From NCBI GenBank assembly GCA_021432635.1, contig MU270071.1, forward strand, positions 96,392-160,391: a stretch of 64,000 bases of DNA. Direction: 5' to 3'. Positions within the stretch are counted from its first letter, which is position 1. Every line of letters begins with the position of its first letter. Made by a program: the position numbers and the translations under genes. The notes below the pieces were generated by a model, which was given only the letters and a program-made list of their open reading frames with translations, did not search any database and was not told the DNA's origin. Shown here in pieces: positions 1-10,862 of this stretch. The stretch is from Thozetella sp. PMI_491. Taxonomy: Eukaryota > Ascomycota > Sordariomycetes > Chaetosphaeriales > Chaetosphaeriaceae.

Positions 1-361
1 ATATATTATAAAACTAAATATATATTGAAATTCTTTAACTATTTTTAAGTATATTATATAAGTTTTAAGTGATTATGTAAGCGTTTATATACTGAAAACT
101 CCACTTTAGTATTTTTAGTACTAATTAGTACAGATTTTACGTACTAAAATTAATTGTTAAGGGGAATTTTATTAAATATTTAATATTTAATTAATTATAT
201 ATTATTTCTTTAAATAACTTTAATAAGCTTATAATATATAATTTATACTTTTAAAAATCCTTAAGTACTTGGTTTTTTACTAAGAAATATATGTTTTAAA
301 AATAAAAATGTAAATATACTACTATTACAACTCTAGTATTTTAGTATACTAAAATCACAAC

Positions 362-421
362 CCTGGGTATTTATTAGAAGTTTTATTATTATTAACTACT
401 AATCCTAAGTGTTAAGCCTTA
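362..421 (+). repeat. Dispersed repeat copy 1 (AT-shifted)
   Basis: This copy aligns in the same orientation with 1971-2032. I counted about 15 transitions, 2 transversions and 2 one-base gaps by eye. At every transition this copy carries A or T where the other carries G or C, so it is the more heavily mutated one. Confidence 0.65.
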
Positions 422-1970
422 ATTATAATATAAGCTTTTCTTTTTATATTAATATCTATAGTAACTTATAAGTAAGCCTTAGCTTATATTTTATTAATTA
501 GTAAGTCACTATAGTTTTTTCCTTTTTTATTATTATATTTTAATAAGATATCTAATTATATAAAGAAATAAAAAACTATAGCTAATAAAACTTATAAATA
601 TTATACTTTAACTACTTAAATTAATTTATATAGGTTTATACTTTTATTTAATATAGCGTGTTTTTTTATTTTAAGTGTAATTTAGTGTATAAGATACTAG
701 ATAGGAAGGTATTATAGTGTTTTAAGTATATAAAATAAGGTTATACCTATAATAAGTTCTTAATAGCTTTATCTTATAAGTTTATAGGTTTTATTTATTA
801 GGAGTGTATTTTAATAATTATTAGTAGTGCTAAAATATTTAAATAATTAAAAGAAATTATATCTTAAAGAAAAGGAGGCTAAAAAGGTATTATTTATACT
901 ATAGATATAGATTTTTACTATAATTAGTTATTTAGCCTATTTATATAAGTAGTATAAGGTATTAAAGACAAGGGGTATAGATTTATTTACTTAAGGATTT
1001 ATAAACTTAAAAGCTAAAGAATTAGTAAAGGCTTAGGCTATTAACTATTTAAGCAAGCTTAGCGTAAGAGATTTTTCTTCCTAGTTAGAGTTTAAGTTAA
1101 ACCTTTTTATATTAGCTAACCTTAGTTTAATATAGGCTAGATAGGGTTTTAAAGGTAGAACTATTAAATAAGCTTTTATAAGTTCTCTAAGTGTTTATTA
1201 AGTTCTTATATATTTTTACTAGTATTATATCCTGCTTATTTAACTAAGTATTTTAATCTACTTTTAGTATTATAAGAGTCTATAATATTTTTAACTTTAT
1301 ATTTTAATTACTTATTAATTTTTATATATTTATTTAGTCTAGTATTTTTTAGTATTAGTTTAAGCAATAAAATATAAAAAATAAGATATATTTATATTAT
1401 TATAAATAGTTTTAGTTTATATATAATCTATTAAAGAATTCACTAGGAATCCCCTAGAAATTCACAGTGTATTCCCCTAGAGAATATATCTAGAATTTCC
1501 TAGGAACTTCTTAGGTAAATCTACTATAGAAATGCTAGTGATTTCACAGGGAATCCCTAAGGGGTAGTTCCCTAGAAATTCTCTGTAAGATTAGTCCTGC
1601 TTTACTGTATCTACTGGTTCTCTTAGGGCGTGATAAGAGAGTAATTAATATATTATAATACTAAGATCTTAAGGTTAATATTCTTAATATATAGGGTTTT
1701 TTTTCTTAGGGTAGAGAGGGTAGAGATAAGTAGAGTATTAATTAATAAAAGGTAAGATTTAATAGTATAAGTGTTAAACTTATAAACTAAGTAGATTAAT
1801 TACTAAAGAGTAAAGGCTAACTAATCTATCTAAGTAAAGACTATAGTTTTACATACTAGGTTGCTCTTCTTAAATTATAGCGATTATTAACAATTGCTTT
1901 GATTATACTCGTAGTAGTCACTATTGAGTCTTGTAATTACTTCTTGATTGGTAGAGTATCTATATAAATG

Positions 1971-2032
1971 CCTGAGGTATTTATCAGGAGTTCTGCCGTA
2001 GTTAACCGCTTAGACCTAGGCGCTAGGCCTTA
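1971..2032 (+). repeat. Dispersed repeat copy 2 (less mutated)
   Basis: This is the partner of the copy at 362-421 and keeps G or C at the positions where copy 1 has A or T. It lies in one of the less AT-rich islands of the block. The true ends of the repeat unit are not clear, because similarity fades gradually on both sides. Confidence 0.65.
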
Positions 2033-2622
2033 TTAACAGCTGGGTGGAGGTAGCTAATGCTTTAATTATAGCATATAATAGCACACTGTAATACTATGAT
2101 TATTTTTTACTGGAGAAACAAATAGTATATATATAGATAAATAACCTTATAGAACTTTACTTTATAGTTCCTCTAGGCATAGTTATAACAAAGAGTAGTA
2201 TTACTACCTCCTTTCCTCTAATATCTTATCCTAGAGTCTTTAGTCTATTATTTAAGTATAGTTCACCAGCTTTAAACTAACCCAGTCACACTTGCTGTAA
2301 CATATATTTAAGCTAGTAGCTGTCAAAACAGCAATGAAAAAATGACAGGTATTCTCCGGGGAGTTCGGAGCCGAGACATCTTTCCCCGCACTATACCCCT
2401 AACAGCTTACTCGTTCCCCGGGGTTTTAACACTCCGTCTCGCTTTAAAGCAGCACACCTCTCACTCAAGTTGTCATCGTACGTGACGCACCAGAACAGAA
2501 CAGCAGGTCTACTTTATAAAAGATCTCTTCTCTGGCCCGCGGTATCTAAAGCTATCCATGTAAAAACTCTAGCATTGCACATCACCATTTCACCCGACGA
2601 GAAATATACCAAAAATATAACC

Positions 2623-3741
2623 ATGGAACACAGTGGTAACTATTGGGTCTCTATCTCGTGCCACTGTGGTGCCAGTAAACAGGATCTCTCCCTCCCTAAC
2701 GGTCCAGCCAGCTGGGAGAGCGTTTCCATCTGCCACTGCAACACCTGTCGCCACCACACCGGTTTGCTCTGCACTTCCTACCTCCCTATTGTCGAACCTA
2801 GTCGCGAGTCTTTGCGAGAGTTGATAGAGTACACCTCTTCAAAATCATCTCGTTGGTTTTGTAAGACGTGCGGGTGTCATATCTTCCGGTCGTCCGCCGG
2901 CGCTTGGAGTGTTGCCACGGGAGTTATCGCAAGATCGCCGAGCTCCGTGCCGCCTCCGGAGAATGACGGCAGAGTGGATGTGACATGGGCTCACCGGTTC
3001 GAGGGAGACACGAAGGACGGCGGCCTATCCAACTGGCTCCGTGGCAACCCCATCGAAACGACATCTGTACCCAAGGACGTCCTCGCCAGACAAGTAGGGA
3101 CAACCTTGGAACCGGCCCTGTCAGCATCCTGCCACTGTTCGAACGTCCACTTTACCATTACACGCCCTGACGTATCGAGCTCCCTCCCGCGTTCCAACTT
3201 CTCAGATCTGATTCTACCATACTGCAGTACACCTAGTGAACTGGTATCTAACCCTGCCAACGAGAAATGGTGGCTGTGCGACGGCAGGACCAAGTACCTC
3301 GCAGGCACTTGCGTTTGTCGCTCCTGCCGCCTCATCTCGGGCTTCGAGATCCAAACGTGGACATTTGTGCCGAGATCAAACATCTTGTTCCAGGATTCTT
3401 CATCGCCGGGGTCCGGCCAAGAAGGCCAGACCATCCCACTAGACTTTACTTCCATTCCGAGTGGCATCTTGCAGAGTTATGAGTCGTCGCCCGGTGTTAT
3501 CCGTGAATTCTGCCCGAAATGCGGTGCTACCGTCTTTTGGCACGACAAGTGGAGACCAGACTTGATCGACGTGAGCGTCGGACTTCTCCAGGCTAACGGA
3601 GCTCGGGCGGAGGACTGGCTATCATGGTGCCTAGACAGAGTTAGTTTCGCTGAGGATGTCGTGAACGACAGGCAGGGTGATGCGGCGGTGTGGGCAGGAA
3701 AGCTAGTGGATGCCCTTGGCCGAGGCTTACAGATAAACTGA
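2623..3741 (+). CDS. Two-domain GFA / CENP-V family protein
   Basis: This is a single-exon gene of 372 residues. The chosen start is the first ATG in a good context (aaccATGg); the frame extends upstream to 2470 but only from a TTG. Two zinc-binding GFA (glutathione-dependent formaldehyde-activating enzyme, Mss4-like) domains are visible. The first has CHCGA near the N terminus, then CHCNTCR and FCKTCG. The second has CHCSN, CVCRSC and FCPKCG, followed by a typical VSVGLL-type strand. The double arrangement is common in filamentous fungi. The cysteines should bind structural zinc, and the family tends to act on or bind small thiol or aldehyde compounds. The substrate here is unknown and glutathione binding is not shown. 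The gene lies about 300 bp from the AT-rich block, and the protein looks intact. Confidence 0.85.
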   Translation: MEHSGNYWVSISCHCGASKQDLSLPNGPASWESVSICHCNTCRHHTGLLCTSYLPIVEPSRESLRELIEYTSSKSSRWFCKTCGCHIFRSSAGAWSVATGVIARSPSSVPPPENDGRVDVTWAHRFEGDTKDGGLSNWLRGNPIETTSVPKDVLARQVGTTLEPALSASCHCSNVHFTITRPDVSSSLPRSNFSDLILPYCSTPSELVSNPANEKWWLCDGRTKYLAGTCVCRSCRLISGFEIQTWTFVPRSNILFQDSSSPGSGQEGQTIPLDFTSIPSGILQSYESSPGVIREFCPKCGATVFWHDKWRPDLIDVSVGLLQANGARAEDWLSWCLDRVSFAEDVVNDRQGDAAVWAGKLVDALGRGLQIN

Positions 3742-4743
3742 TCGGTTGTGCTCCGGTGGTTTCGTTCCGCGGTGGTTTGAGCCTGGGAGTCTCTGTGGAC
3801 GACTAGCTCCGAGAGGAGGAAAGAACACTATCACTGGAGAGTTGGTTTATTTGACTGAATAAGCTTGATTTCCTCTCCTGACGTACTATATCTCTATACA
3901 CTGGCTCCTCTGCAAGTCGAGTCCTGCGGCAAGAGCCTAAAAATGTGAAGGATATCGGCCGTCCAAACCGCTCACCTACATCATGTAAATTTAAAAAGGA
4001 CAAGTCCTCCTCCACACGCCTATGCTGTTGCCCTGGGTGACTGCCCACCGAGCCGGACCTGTGTACACGCAGAGACCGGCGAGGCTTGTTCTTGGGTCTT
4101 AATTACAAAGTTGACCAACACAGGAAATCTGGAGGAGACCCGGCGAAGGGGTTGCGGCTCATGTGCGGACGGGCTGGAAAAATGTCAGGCTAGGAACACA
4201 CCGACTCTGGTTTAGCAGGGCCTTACTTACTAGGCGAGTAGAATTCGTGGACGATACGTGGTTGAATTCTCGAGCGGAAGGCAAAATGACGCCCCACTCC
4301 GGGACTTGGAAATACAAACTCGCCTGTAATAGTGAGCCGTGATCCGTTATGCGAGAGCAGCACCCGTTGAATATAAGATGGAGGGTCCGTGATCGACCAC
4401 GATAGGAATGATACCCGCTGGTGACTACGCGGTGCTTGGCTCCTCGCCACGGTTCCAGTCAGCAAGTGGTTAACCGTGTCTAGTGGAACGCATAAGGCCG
4501 TTGAAGAGAACCCTGGCGGCTACCAAAGGTGTCGCCCGGCAGTAATAGGTTTGCATTTATTTCGCTGTTCTTGTCGCTCGCCTCTGAAGCAGAGCAAGAC
4601 AGCTGAGACTCCTCGGCATCAGGGGGGAGGGCTAACAGAGGGGCCTCGGACTATCCACGCACTAGTGTTAGCGACTTCCTAGAATGCATATCTAGATCCG
4701 GAGCTACCGGAAGCATATATTGAGAGCAGGAGCTCGAATGCTC
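3742..4743. other. Intergenic region between convergent genes
   Basis: It separates the 3' ends of the GFA gene and TAD2, so it should hold both terminators. Only short frames without conserved features are present. I see no RNA gene or repeat. Confidence 0.5.
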
Positions 4744-6752
4744 CTAATATTCGATGAAAATGAGAATGCAGAACAAGGGAAGACGAACCATCGGACCCCC
4801 TGCGTGGCCATCCCGTTCCATCATAGCAGCGAGGCGAGCTGCGCGGCCTTCCTTCTTGCGAGGTGCTGGCGCTGCAAACATGTTAGTTCTTCGGAGGCCC
4901 AAGCCGCCGGTTGATATGCGGGTAGAGGGAAAGTAGGAACAGATCTGCCGAGCCTAGACTAGGAAGTGTCGGGATGTCGGGGTGTCGCGGGCTATAAATA
5001 CTATAAGCAAGTATAGACTTACCTCTTCCGTTTTCCTGGACATAAAATTGGCGCAACAGAGTGACGGCTGCATCTCGTCCCCAGCCCCCTTCGACATCGT
5101 AGCCCGGTTCAATGACGCCGCCATCTCCATCTCCATCCAGGGAGAGAGGTCGCAGTGCTGATGGCCCAGCCCCGGTTTGGTCTACCATATGCGGCCCCCT
5201 GCTGGGCACTGGTAGGGAAGAGGCAAAGCTCTCCCCAATGTCGACCGAGGTTGCTGCTCGTGGGTCAAGAGTAGGTCGAGGGACATGTGAGCCGGCCCGA
5301 ATCACGGGAGACCCGGGCGCCGATGCAATACCTCTGGTAGCAGGGGAGTTCTTGTGGATGCGGAACACGCCGCCGGTCCCGCCGAACTTGTCGTTGACGG
5401 CGCCAAAATATACTTTCCTGATGTGCAGTTGTCGGAGGAGTGAAGCGCACATAATGCATGGTTCGACGGTCACATAAAGGATACATTCGCTGATGAGTGC
5501 GCGGCTGACGCGTGGTGAGGGATGGAGCTTCTGGCCGTAAGGATAGAGGTGACCATCGGCAGGGTCGACGTCCCCCCATTGGGGTTCCTGTAGCTTGCTT
5601 GGATCCGTGTAAGGGATATCTAGTCCTTCGTCGCCTAGTGTTTTTCCGAGGCCCGACGTAGGTGGGTAGGAGATGAGGGCAGATATAGCCATAAGCTCGG
5701 CGTGTCGTGTGCCATTTCGAGTAACGTTTGTTGCATTCATCCCCTTAGCCACTACCCGGCCGTTGTGTACGAGCACGCAACCAACAGGGGTTTCGTTGGT
5801 CTTGAGGGCAAGCCTGGCCTATGGTTGGTTAGTAGCGCGTAGGCTTGAACATGGCGGGTAATGTTGGTGAGAATGGGGCAAGACGCTCGGGCAAATCGGA
5901 CTTCGCCCCTGGTAATGAGCCGGTTAAGTTCCAACGGAAGGCCAGTGCTCTGACGCACTGGCACAGGTGAGTGGGACACAGACTGAACAGGAGGAAGGGA
6001 AGAGGGGGGAGAGTAGGGTTCACGTGTTGCAAGCGCCAGCATGAATAGCGAATTCATAGGGGAAGTTGAGGCCACTGGCGACGAGGGCAGCGCAGGAAGG
6101 ACAGAGAGTTGTCATTTCAAGAAGAGGAGGGAGCAAGCTAAGCGCGTGAGGTTGCCCTTGGACCGGACCGTGGGGAATGATAGGCATGTAGCGACTCCGT
6201 GGTCACCAGTCGACACGGCACGCATCATCGGAGGCCCCCAGCACCTGCCAACAGGGTTGACTGGAGATGAGCAGCAGAGACTGGGAGTGAATACAAGGCA
6301 CCACAGTATGAAAGCACGTACCATATCCAGCGCCTGCTCCATGAACCCGCCATGGACGCAAATTTCCTCTTCTGTTTTGGCAGTGAGGTCGAATCTACAC
6401 TGAACCTGCCAGCCGTCAGCGGCTACCCTTGGTTATCCCAGATGGGGCGTATCGGACTGACATCCGATAGCATACTACCAGCGAGGCCGTTGATGACGTG
6501 GTTGTGGCTACCACTGCCGGCTTCAGACACATCGCCGCCGTGGTCCTGGCTATCTTCCCCGGTAGTTGGTTCTGCGTTGGCCAGGGCTTGCTCGTCTACA
6601 GCAACGCTACTTCTTGCTGCTTCCGGCGGCGGTTGGACATTTAGGCAACGAGTCTTATCTGCTAGGTGGTGCTGTAGCTGCTCGGGGCCGGCCAGGTTCA
6701 TCGCGCCGAACTCTGTGGCGAGCTGAGCCTCGGCGTCTGACGACCCTGCCAT
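4744..6752 (-). CDS. TAD2: tRNA-specific adenosine deaminase catalytic subunit Tad2
   Basis: Tad2 (with Tad3) deaminates A34 to inosine at the tRNA wobble position. My model has four exons: 6752-6476, 6371-6322, 5818-5023 and 4871-4744 (416 residues, phases consistent). The deaminase core starts in the 50-nt second exon (MEQALDM) and runs on as ARLALKTNETPVGCV. The zinc and catalytic residues are HAE at 148-150 and PCIMC at 229-233. A long low-complexity insert precedes the conserved C-terminal motif LLRQFYVQENGR. The last intron has a perfect GTAAGT donor and CTAAC branch, and splicing gives ENGRAPAPRKK, as in relatives. The second intron is long, at 503 bp. The first intron is ambiguous: 6406-6461 also keeps frame. 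The start could be further upstream, as the frame is open to 7076. Confidence 0.85.
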
Positions 6753-8210
6753 CGTATCCTCTCTGTTGTCAATGGGTGCGGTCCGCGGAAAGGCTCGTTT
6801 GACATCTGAGAGCGAGTTCGTGGTATGACGGAGGTTGTTATCCGTGACTGGCGAGTTGGCAGAGGATGTAGGATGGCCTATGGTAGGCGCTCGATGGGGA
6901 GGTGCTGGGAGCCCAGGTTCGGACTTGCTCGGCGGTTGAGTTCTTCGCCCGGAAGTGGGGAAGAGCTTAAGAACTTGACGTAGGGCATCGGTGAGAAGCA
7001 ACAACAGAGACTGGAAGAAGATGGAAATTTTGTGACCCGCTGTTGGTGCGGATTCTGAAAGAATGGCGGCTGCCATCTTGCAGCACTAGTACGCAGCAAC
7101 GACCCTAGCACTCGGATGAAAATTTTGCGAGAAACGGGCTGCAGACACAACACAAGCCCCCAGCCTAGAAAGGAAGAGACGGCGGGAGGTATGGAAGAAA
7201 GGGGGAGGCCTGTGGATGCCTCTTGACAACCTTTGGTTGAAGCAGGGGGCGCTACGGGAATTGTCTGGGTAGTTCCTGACAGAGCAAGAAGGGGCAGCCT
7301 CCTATCCAGGCGGTACCCTATTGGCCCAGCTCAGGCTGCAGTTGCGTGTTTCTTCGACTTTCCTACAAAGCCTGCAATTAGATCAGAGGAACCATCTCCG
7401 TATTGGCATTTGCGGACTGTGAGTGGACGGCGAGTGAGTGATGAGCTGTGACCAAAAGGCATACAGCAAACAGGAACGAGCTTTATTTATCAGATGTGCA
7501 CGACCGTTGCTGCACTAACGTCACACCTAAAAAGCCCCTCCCCCACTCTTTCCCATTGGACAGGACAGGCGGCCCACTAGTAGCGCACGCTCTTGCTCTC
7601 AGAAAACAGCTAGGCGGTTCGTGACTGTAAACTCAACTCTATCTTTCTGAGCTGCATGGTACCAATGCCGGGGGAGCGAGGGCGAGGGTGAGGAGTGACT
7701 AGTTGGATTGTGTAGAAAATCAAGTCAGTTCTCCATGCCCATATATCATCGTATCTGGTAGAGTACCGGGGCTTTCACGGTGGTCATTGGTGGCAGACAG
7801 CGAAAGGGGAGGATGGACTGTGGTATCACGGATTATGGGTAGGTTAAGCACCTGATGATGGCCACTGCTGGCGCATCTACGACTCGTACCCATTGGCAAT
7901 TACGATTCAGATGGGGGAGCTAGAGTATAAGATGCAGCGAGGGCCATCTTGGATTCAAGCTACCTAGGTTCCGAAGACAAATCCTAGCCGCTGAGAACAA
8001 CCTTGACAAATTATCTCAGTCCAGGCGATGACCCAAGCTGCCGTCAGCTTCACCCTCCCCGGCACGGTCAGTAATTGCTGACCAGCCTTTATTTATTTAT
8101 CTGGTGATACATGCAATATTGTACATCATGCAGTAGTGGATGAGGAGGACGATTTCATATTTCGCCCAACCGTGCAAGCCTTGGGTAACAAGAAACAATG
8201 TCGCGTCTCA
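6753..8210. other. Intergenic region upstream of TAD2
   Basis: This holds the TAD2 promoter and the 3' flank of the next minus-strand gene. The first 324 bases are open in the TAD2 frame and could encode an N-terminal extension with a hydrophobic stretch, which is not typical of Tad2. I find nothing else to annotate. Confidence 0.4.
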
Positions 8211-10862
8211 TCATATCCGGCTGACTCTTGCTTGAGCGGCGGAACTGCGTCGCCATTGGCCATTGTAGACGTGGTGCGCAAGCCTTCTAGAGGCACACGT
8301 TAACGCGTTGGTAGGCCGCGGGAAAGAAATGGGGAGGAAACGTCGACCCCGTTCGGTCTTCGCCGTTGCCGGATAGCTGGGAGAGTCATATTCGAGGGCG
8401 GGGCCGGAACTGGGTGATAGACGTCCACGTTCGCTTTTTATCGCCTTGAGGGACATAGTCAGCCCCAACACGGCTGGGATGATCATCAGACCAGCGAGGG
8501 CACGCTCGGCGACCTTGACGCTGTGCGGAAGTTGGACGTTCAGGATGACCAGTATGAGAATCGAAACCAGGGTGAGGATGACCGCTGCGGGAACGATGGA
8601 AAGCGGCAACGACCTGGTTTCTACCGAGGGGTTGGCCTTGCTCCTGAGTAGGTGCCGTGAGAGCGGTCCCAACACTACCCAAGCGGTAAGCAGCACGCGT
8701 GCATCCCAGCCATAGATCGTGTTCAGTTCGCTTGAGTGCGACGAGATTGTCCTAGCGCTTCCCATGGAGATAAACGCCTCGGAGGTAAGATTGCCAGTTG
8801 ACTGAGCAGCGGTCTGGCGAGGGATGCATTCTTCGGGTCGAGACCGGATTTGCTCCGAGGGATGCTGGCCTGGCTGCATTGCGGCTAGCTTATTCCAGGT
8901 AGGCAAGATTGTGGGGGGCGTGGCGGTGATGGCCAACGACGATAGGTGACTCGTCACCACAGTTGACTTCCGCGCCATGACGCAAGGTATGACTGTCGAT
9001 CTCAATGAGGGAGCATCTTCCTGTGGCACCGATGATGGTTGGTCATTGACTCGTGGCGGCACAGATATGCATCTATCCCGGTTCGGAGAGAGCGACGACG
9101 CTAGGTTGATGCTCTTGATGCTCTGGAAGTGGATATGGCTCGGTTGGGGTACAGGCTGGCGCGGCAAGACATTGTGGTCTCTTCCACGTTGAACGGGCGT
9201 AATCGCCATGCTTGGTAGGCGGGTAGTCTCAGACACAGTGGGCTGCAAGGGAGACTCCAGTTTCGACGTCGAGTGCAAGACCGAAGTCGAGAGCCCGACG
9301 GTGCCAGGCCTTGCGCCATAGGTGGACGACGCTCCACTGCCGCTCGTCGGAGAGGTTGCGCCTTCAGGGACGCCCGAGGACACCGGGAGACGGAAGACTG
9401 CCTGAGTTTGTGTAGTAGAAGCCACGGATAATGCGCCGATGTGGACACCCGGGCGCTGCATCCCGTCTTGTAAGCCTGGTGGCAAGCGCTCAAAGATTGG
9501 TGAGCGGGGCTTGAGTTGCGAGTGTTGCGGTCTCAAGTCTACCTCTGGGGTGGGAGAGGAAACCGGGCGGGAACGGGGCAAAAGGCTATTCCGGACAAGT
9601 TGTTGGTGATGGGCACCTGATGTACTATCAGGAGGATCAGAAAGCGAGGCATAGGTGCCCACAGTTGAGGCTTGGATTGGCATCTCCCCTTGCTGTCCGA
9701 CGGGAGAAATCGACTTCTTCCGAACCGGCTGTGGTTCCTCGTCAAGGAAGTCTGACGCAGGCGAGTAAAGGTTGAAGTCTATGTAGTTCGTGCCATGTAC
9801 CAAACCTGGGCTGAGGTACGGGAGGCTTGGCCCGTCCGTGGAAAGCTCGACACCTTCCAGAACGCTCGGTGCGAGGCTTGTCCGTGATGCATGTGCCACC
9901 GGGAGTGTGAATGGCGGGAATGCCTGCGACGGAGAAGCCGGAGAGGAGCCGGAGCTGGGAGAGAGGCGGCCATGTAGGTCGCCGAAGAAGTCGTAATCTT
10001 CCGCAAAGAGCCCTGGGGCGTGGGTGAACTCGAACGGCTCCGGCTCGAGATGTACGAACTTGTTCCAGAGCTCATCAAGACTGTCGCACGAATCCTCGAA
10101 GGAGAAGGGCATTTCAGTTTCTGTGGAATCAAAGGAGGAGCTGGCGGCGAGTAGACCCGGGTGAACCAATGGCAAGGATAATGGAGGGGGCTCTGTTGCC
10201 TTTCTGCTTTTCTTCGCCGGCTTCGATTCCGTCTGTGACGTTGGCGCCTGGGCGGCAGCGCTCCTCTTCTTGTGCGAAGGGTCGCACCTGGTCTTCTTTC
10301 GCTTGCAGCTGTCGCAAGCTTTGATGATCCTCATCAGGTGCGCGTGGTCGCGCTGCTCCTTCGACTTAGATCCCCGCGAGGCCGAGTTGGTAACATCTCG
10401 GCCGTCCTTGGTCATGATGCGCATGCCAGGATGGCTAGAGAAGTCGCCAGTCGGCTGCTTGGCCGATGGACGGGACTTGGTACGGCTCGAGTCCGCAGAG
10501 AGGACGGCAGGAGACGGCGTCCAGGAACCAAGATCAGATGTGACCGGGGAGGTATTGAAGCTAGAGTTGTAGCCAGAGTCGTACATGGCCGTGCTGGCCG
10601 GGGAGTTGGTAGTGGAGGAGAAAGAGGCAGCGGGAATGGGGTAGAATTTGAAATTCTGGCCGGTTTGGCGGGCATACTCGAAGAAGTCCATAGAAATGTG
10701 CGCCCGCTTGTCTTGGATGGAGGCGGGACCGGGTAGGAACGCTGTGATCAATTCATCAAGTTCCTGGGTGCCCATGGCGGGGAGCCACTGCAGGGTGGCA
10801 CCAAGGGAGGGCTGGTAGACCGAGAATCCTTGAAAGGCGCTCATCGAGTTGTTCCGGGACAT
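8211..10862 (-). CDS. Half zinc-cluster protein with C-terminal membrane segments (A)
   Basis: One uninterrupted exon encodes 883 residues from an ATG. Around residues 182-192 lies ACDSCKRKKTRCDP, the first half of a fungal Zn2Cys6 cluster (CxxCx6C) with its basic run. The second cysteine triplet is absent: a Ser/Ala/Pro/Lys-rich linker follows. The rest is mostly low-complexity Ser/Pro/Thr sequence. Near residues 720-800 come YGWDARVLLTAWVVLGPL and then two clear hydrophobic segments (IVPAAVILTLVSILILVIL and LAGLMIIPAVLGLTMSL), which look like membrane spans. This suggests a DNA- or metal-binding region tied to a membrane, but neither activity nor location is shown. The next gene on the same strand has the same layout. 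I cannot name a studied orthologue. Confidence 0.75.
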   Translation of the reverse strand: MSRNNSMSAFQGFSVYQPSLGATLQWLPAMGTQELDELITAFLPGPASIQDKRAHISMDFFEYARQTGQNFKFYPIPAASFSSTTNSPASTAMYDSGYNSSFNTSPVTSDLGSWTPSPAVLSADSSRTKSRPSAKQPTGDFSSHPGMRIMTKDGRDVTNSASRGSKSKEQRDHAHLMRIIKACDSCKRKKTRCDPSHKKRSAAAQAPTSQTESKPAKKSRKATEPPPLSLPLVHPGLLAASSSFDSTETEMPFSFEDSCDSLDELWNKFVHLEPEPFEFTHAPGLFAEDYDFFGDLHGRLSPSSGSSPASPSQAFPPFTLPVAHASRTSLAPSVLEGVELSTDGPSLPYLSPGLVHGTNYIDFNLYSPASDFLDEEPQPVRKKSISPVGQQGEMPIQASTVGTYASLSDPPDSTSGAHHQQLVRNSLLPRSRPVSSPTPEVDLRPQHSQLKPRSPIFERLPPGLQDGMQRPGVHIGALSVASTTQTQAVFRLPVSSGVPEGATSPTSGSGASSTYGARPGTVGLSTSVLHSTSKLESPLQPTVSETTRLPSMAITPVQRGRDHNVLPRQPVPQPSHIHFQSIKSINLASSLSPNRDRCISVPPRVNDQPSSVPQEDAPSLRSTVIPCVMARKSTVVTSHLSSLAITATPPTILPTWNKLAAMQPGQHPSEQIRSRPEECIPRQTAAQSTGNLTSEAFISMGSARTISSHSSELNTIYGWDARVLLTAWVVLGPLSRHLLRSKANPSVETRSLPLSIVPAAVILTLVSILILVILNVQLPHSVKVAERALAGLMIIPAVLGLTMSLKAIKSERGRLSPSSGPALEYDSPSYPATAKTERGRRFLPISFPRPTNALTCASRRLAHHVYNGQWRRSSAAQARVSRI

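Larger units (their letters stand above)
1..2330. repeat. AT-rich, RIP-like repeat block
   Basis: This stretch is dominated by A and T, with long runs of TA, TTA and ATT words, and contains no credible reading frame. Base composition changes sharply near 2.3 kb, where ordinary GC-rich genic DNA begins. Two slightly less AT-rich islands lie near 1440-1640 and 1930-2060. At least one sequence occurs twice in it (362-421 and 1971-2032), with differences almost all C/T or G/A. This is what RIP leaves in repeated DNA of Pezizomycotina. The block is therefore probably a degraded repeat or transposon relic; its family cannot be named. Confidence 0.8.

Noticed and set aside
1-2330. Telomere or subtelomeric end
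   Set aside because: TTAGGG-like words occur singly but there is no tandem array; the block fits a mutated repeat better.
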